NCBI GenBank assembly: GCA_036501845.1
Contig: DASXZO010000052.1
Coordinates: 1-50,546 of the forward strand
DNA from: JBBREP01 sp036501845
GTDB lineage: Bacteria; Actinomycetota; Acidimicrobiia; IMCC26256; PALSA-610
DNA: 50,546 nt
Direction: 5' to 3'
Position 1 is the first letter of the stretch; the number at the start of each line of letters is the position of its first letter. Below are positions 48,820 to 50,546 of the stretch, piece after piece. The translations under genes were made by a program, and so were the position numbers. The notes beneath the pieces were generated by a model that ran no database searches, was not told the origin of the DNA, and saw only the letters and a list, made by a program, of their open reading frames with translations.

Positions 48820-49640
48820 TCCAGACCGCCGACGACGGTCGCGTCCGCATTCTCACGCTCGACCGTCCCGACAAGCTCAATGCCTTCAACAACGTGCTCT
48901 ACTTCGCGGCCACCGACGCCTTGCGCGCCGCCGCGGAGGATCCCGGGGTTGCCGTCGTGGTGATCACAGGTGCGGGCCGGGCCTTCTCGGCGGGCGCCGA
49001 CGTGCTCGAGATGGCCGATACGGCAAGCGGGTCGGGTCCGGGAACAGAGGCGGGTGCCCGGCACGGCTTCATCGATTTCGTCGACCTGCTCACCACCTTC
49101 CCGAAGCCGTTGCTCGCCGCGGTGAACGGGATGGCACTCGGGATCGGCGCCACGTTGCTCGGCTACGTCGACCTCGTGTTCATGTCGACCGCAGCGCGCG
49201 TGCGTTGCCCATTCACCGACCTCGCTGTGGCTCCCGAGGCTGGAAGCTCGTACACGTTCCCGCGCCTGCTCGGGCGCCAGGACGCCGTCTGGCTGTTGAT
49301 GAGCTCGGAGTGGTTCTCGGCCGACGACTGCGCGCGCATGGGCCTGGCGTGGAAGGTGTGTGAGCCCGAAGCGTTGCTCGAGACCACGCTTGAACACGCG
49401 CGGCTGCTCGCGAGCAAGCCGATCGCGTCGCTCATGGAGACGAAGCGCACGATCGTGTCGGGCGCCCGTGACGCGTTGGCCGCGGCGCGTGACCGCGAGA
49501 ACGAGGCGTTCCGCCGCCTGTTGGGCGCCCCGGCGAACATGGAAGCGTTCGCCGCCTTCGCGGAGCGGCGCACGCCCGATTTCGTGGCCGTCGACGCCGA
49601 ACATCCGATACGGATGGAGGAGCACAGCAACGATGCGTGA
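48816..49640 (+). CDS. enoyl-CoA hydratase/isomerase family protein (crotonase 3), delta3-delta2 isomerase-like
   Basis: 274 residues. LTLDRPDKLNAFNNVLYFAA, GRAFSAGADVLEMAD, VNGMALGIGATLLGYVDLVFM, and APEAGSSYTFPRLLG. The last segment with Glu followed by SS is typical of delta3,delta2-enoyl-CoA isomerases (ECI2-like), where this Glu is the catalytic base. That suggests handling of unsaturated acyl-CoA. GTG start overlaps the crotonase 2 stop; its own last 8 bp overlap the SDR gene. Confidence 0.88.
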   Translation: MIQTADDGRVRILTLDRPDKLNAFNNVLYFAATDALRAAAEDPGVAVVVITGAGRAFSAGADVLEMADTASGSGPGTEAGARHGFIDFVDLLTTFPKPLLAAVNGMALGIGATLLGYVDLVFMSTAARVRCPFTDLAVAPEAGSSYTFPRLLGRQDAVWLLMSSEWFSADDCARMGLAWKVCEPEALLETTLEHARLLASKPIASLMETKRTIVSGARDALAAARDRENEAFRRLLGAPANMEAFAAFAERRTPDFVAVDAEHPIRMEEHSNDA

Positions 49641-50511
49641 ACTGCGCGATCGAGTAGTGGTGGTCACGGGCGGCGCGGCGGGTGTCGGCCGCGGGCTGGT
49701 CGAAGCCTTCCTCGACAAGGGCGCGAAGGTCGTGATCGCCGACATCGAAGCGCCCGTGCTCGACGCGACGGTGGATGAGCTCGAGGGTCGCGGTGAAGTG
49801 TGGGGCGTGCGCACCGATGTGGCCGACGAGGCGTCGCTGGAGGCGCTCGCGGCGGCGGTGTTCGATCGCTACGGCACGTGCAACGTGCTGTGCAACAACG
49901 CAGGCGTCACCTCCGGCGGCGGCGGACTGCCGTGGGAGCAAGAGCCGAACGACTGGCGTTGGTGCCACTCGGTGAACGTGCTCGGCACCGCGATGTGCAC
50001 GCTCGCGTTCGTGCCGCGGATGCTTGCCACCGGCGACGAAGGACTCATCGTGAACACGTCGTCGGGCGACGGTGGTTTCGCGCCCGTGCTCAACGCGTCG
50101 GTGTACGCCGCGAGCAAGGCGGCGGTGAGCTGCTTCACCGAGGCACTCGCGCACAACTTCGTCAACGAGGGCACGAATCTGCGCGCCGCGGTCTTCTACC
50201 CATCGGGTGGCCTGCTCGAGACCGGACTGTGGACCGCGCAGCGCAACCGTCCGGCCGACCTGGCACGCGTGCGCCCTCGACCGGCCGCGCCGATGACCAC
50301 CATCGCCGACTTCAAGGCCGCGATGGAAGCCGCGGGCACACCGTTGAAGACGATGGACGTGGGTGAGCTCGGCCGCTTTGCCGTCGACGCGATCCAAGAA
50401 GGCCGCTACATCATCTCCTACGGCCTCGACGAGATCGCCGAACTGCTCCACGCCCGCGCCGACGCCATCGGCCGCGCCGAGCTCCCGCCCACACTCCACC
50501 CCTACCAGTGA
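49633..50511 (+). CDS. short-chain dehydrogenase/reductase
   Basis: 292 residues of the classical SDR type. Cofactor site VVVTGGAAGVGRGL and the acidic residue in VIADIEAP (favours NAD(H)), NNAG motif in LCNNAGVTSGG, catalytic Ser in VNTSSGDGGF and Y-x-x-x-K in YAASKAAVS. A C-terminal extension of about 40 residues past the usual length contains an acidic helix. It oxidises a secondary alcohol, plausibly a beta-hydroxyacyl-CoA or ring alcohol made by the crotonases and P450s. Last gene of the run that begins at 44736; 35 bp of non-coding sequence follow to the window end. Confidence 0.9.
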   Translation: MRELRDRVVVVTGGAAGVGRGLVEAFLDKGAKVVIADIEAPVLDATVDELEGRGEVWGVRTDVADEASLEALAAAVFDRYGTCNVLCNNAGVTSGGGGLPWEQEPNDWRWCHSVNVLGTAMCTLAFVPRMLATGDEGLIVNTSSGDGGFAPVLNASVYAASKAAVSCFTEALAHNFVNEGTNLRAAVFYPSGGLLETGLWTAQRNRPADLARVRPRPAAPMTTIADFKAAMEAAGTPLKTMDVGELGRFAVDAIQEGRYIISYGLDEIAELLHARADAIGRAELPPTLHPYQ

Positions 50512-50546
50512 CCAAGGTGACGGGCGTCGTTTGACTTCGATAATCG

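Noticed and set aside
1..50546. CRISPR array, tRNA/rRNA, transposase, prophage or toxin-antitoxin module
   Set aside because: None was recognised by reading. No regularly spaced repeats of CRISPR size, no cloverleaf with CCA-like end and no transposase motifs were seen.

Overview
The window is high-GC bacterial DNA, densely coded on both strands. It shows GTG/TTG starts, ATGA/GTGA stop-start overlaps and several probable leaderless genes, in which a TANNNT box lies 6-8 nt before the start codon. Together with two P450s, Liv-type ABC systems, crotonases and a GT87-type glycosyltransferase, this suggests an actinomycetote, possibly of the class Acidimicrobiia. The taxonomic placement is inference. 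I saw no rRNA, tRNA, CRISPR array, insertion sequence or phage module.

Layout. 0-5 kb: the end of an ECF-type transporter with a membrane domain and two ATPase domains in one chain, a secreted phosphoesterase, and a CsoR repressor coupled to a permease carrying a C-terminal YHS metal-binding domain. 5-9.5 kb: hemerythrin with a histone-like tail, an orphan Flp pilin, a PhyH-type dioxygenase divergent from a zinc dehydrogenase, a repeat-rich gap and a G1 (eqolisin) peptidase. 9.5-13.5 kb: a tightly coupled minus-strand redox operon (anchor protein, ApbE, di-heme ferric-reductase-like membrane protein, NuoF-like flavoprotein, ferredoxin), divergent from a small b-heme membrane protein. 14-18.3 kb: CoA-transferase, orphan Liv-type binding protein, lipoprotein phosphoesterase. 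18.3-23.4 kb: Clp_N-like protein, OmpR-type response regulator and kinase, GT87-like membrane glycosyltransferase and UppP. 23.4-31.6 kb: envelope and stress genes (coiled-coil and CsbD-like proteins, CapA, ClC channel, YihY/BrkB, YtxH-like, AI-2E transporter, cold-shock protein, NYN-LOTUS nuclease). 31.7-37 kb: a four-gene Liv-type ABC importer with LivH and LivM fused. 37-39 kb: a membrane-stalked GH43 protein and a partner with the same stalk. 39-50.5 kb: a catabolic cluster with three crotonases, two P450s, a VOC protein, an amidohydrolase, a sugar isomerase/epimerase, two Gfo/Idh/MocA oxidoreductases and an SDR.

The most unusual signal is a direct repeat, GTTTTGC-N4-GTTTTGC with an 11-bp period. 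It occurs at four places between 13.6 and 22.3 kb, each in a gap between divergently transcribed genes, and one copy lies next to the OmpR-family two-component system. OmpR/PhoB regulators bind 11-bp direct repeats, so I predict a local envelope/redox regulon controlled by this system. Other points worth a second look are the shared C-x29-C stalk domain of the GH43 pair, the redox operon with an incomplete NuoF cluster and no visible ApbE substrate, the histone-tailed hemerythrin, and a 279-bp antisense overlap between the kinase and the glycosyltransferase.
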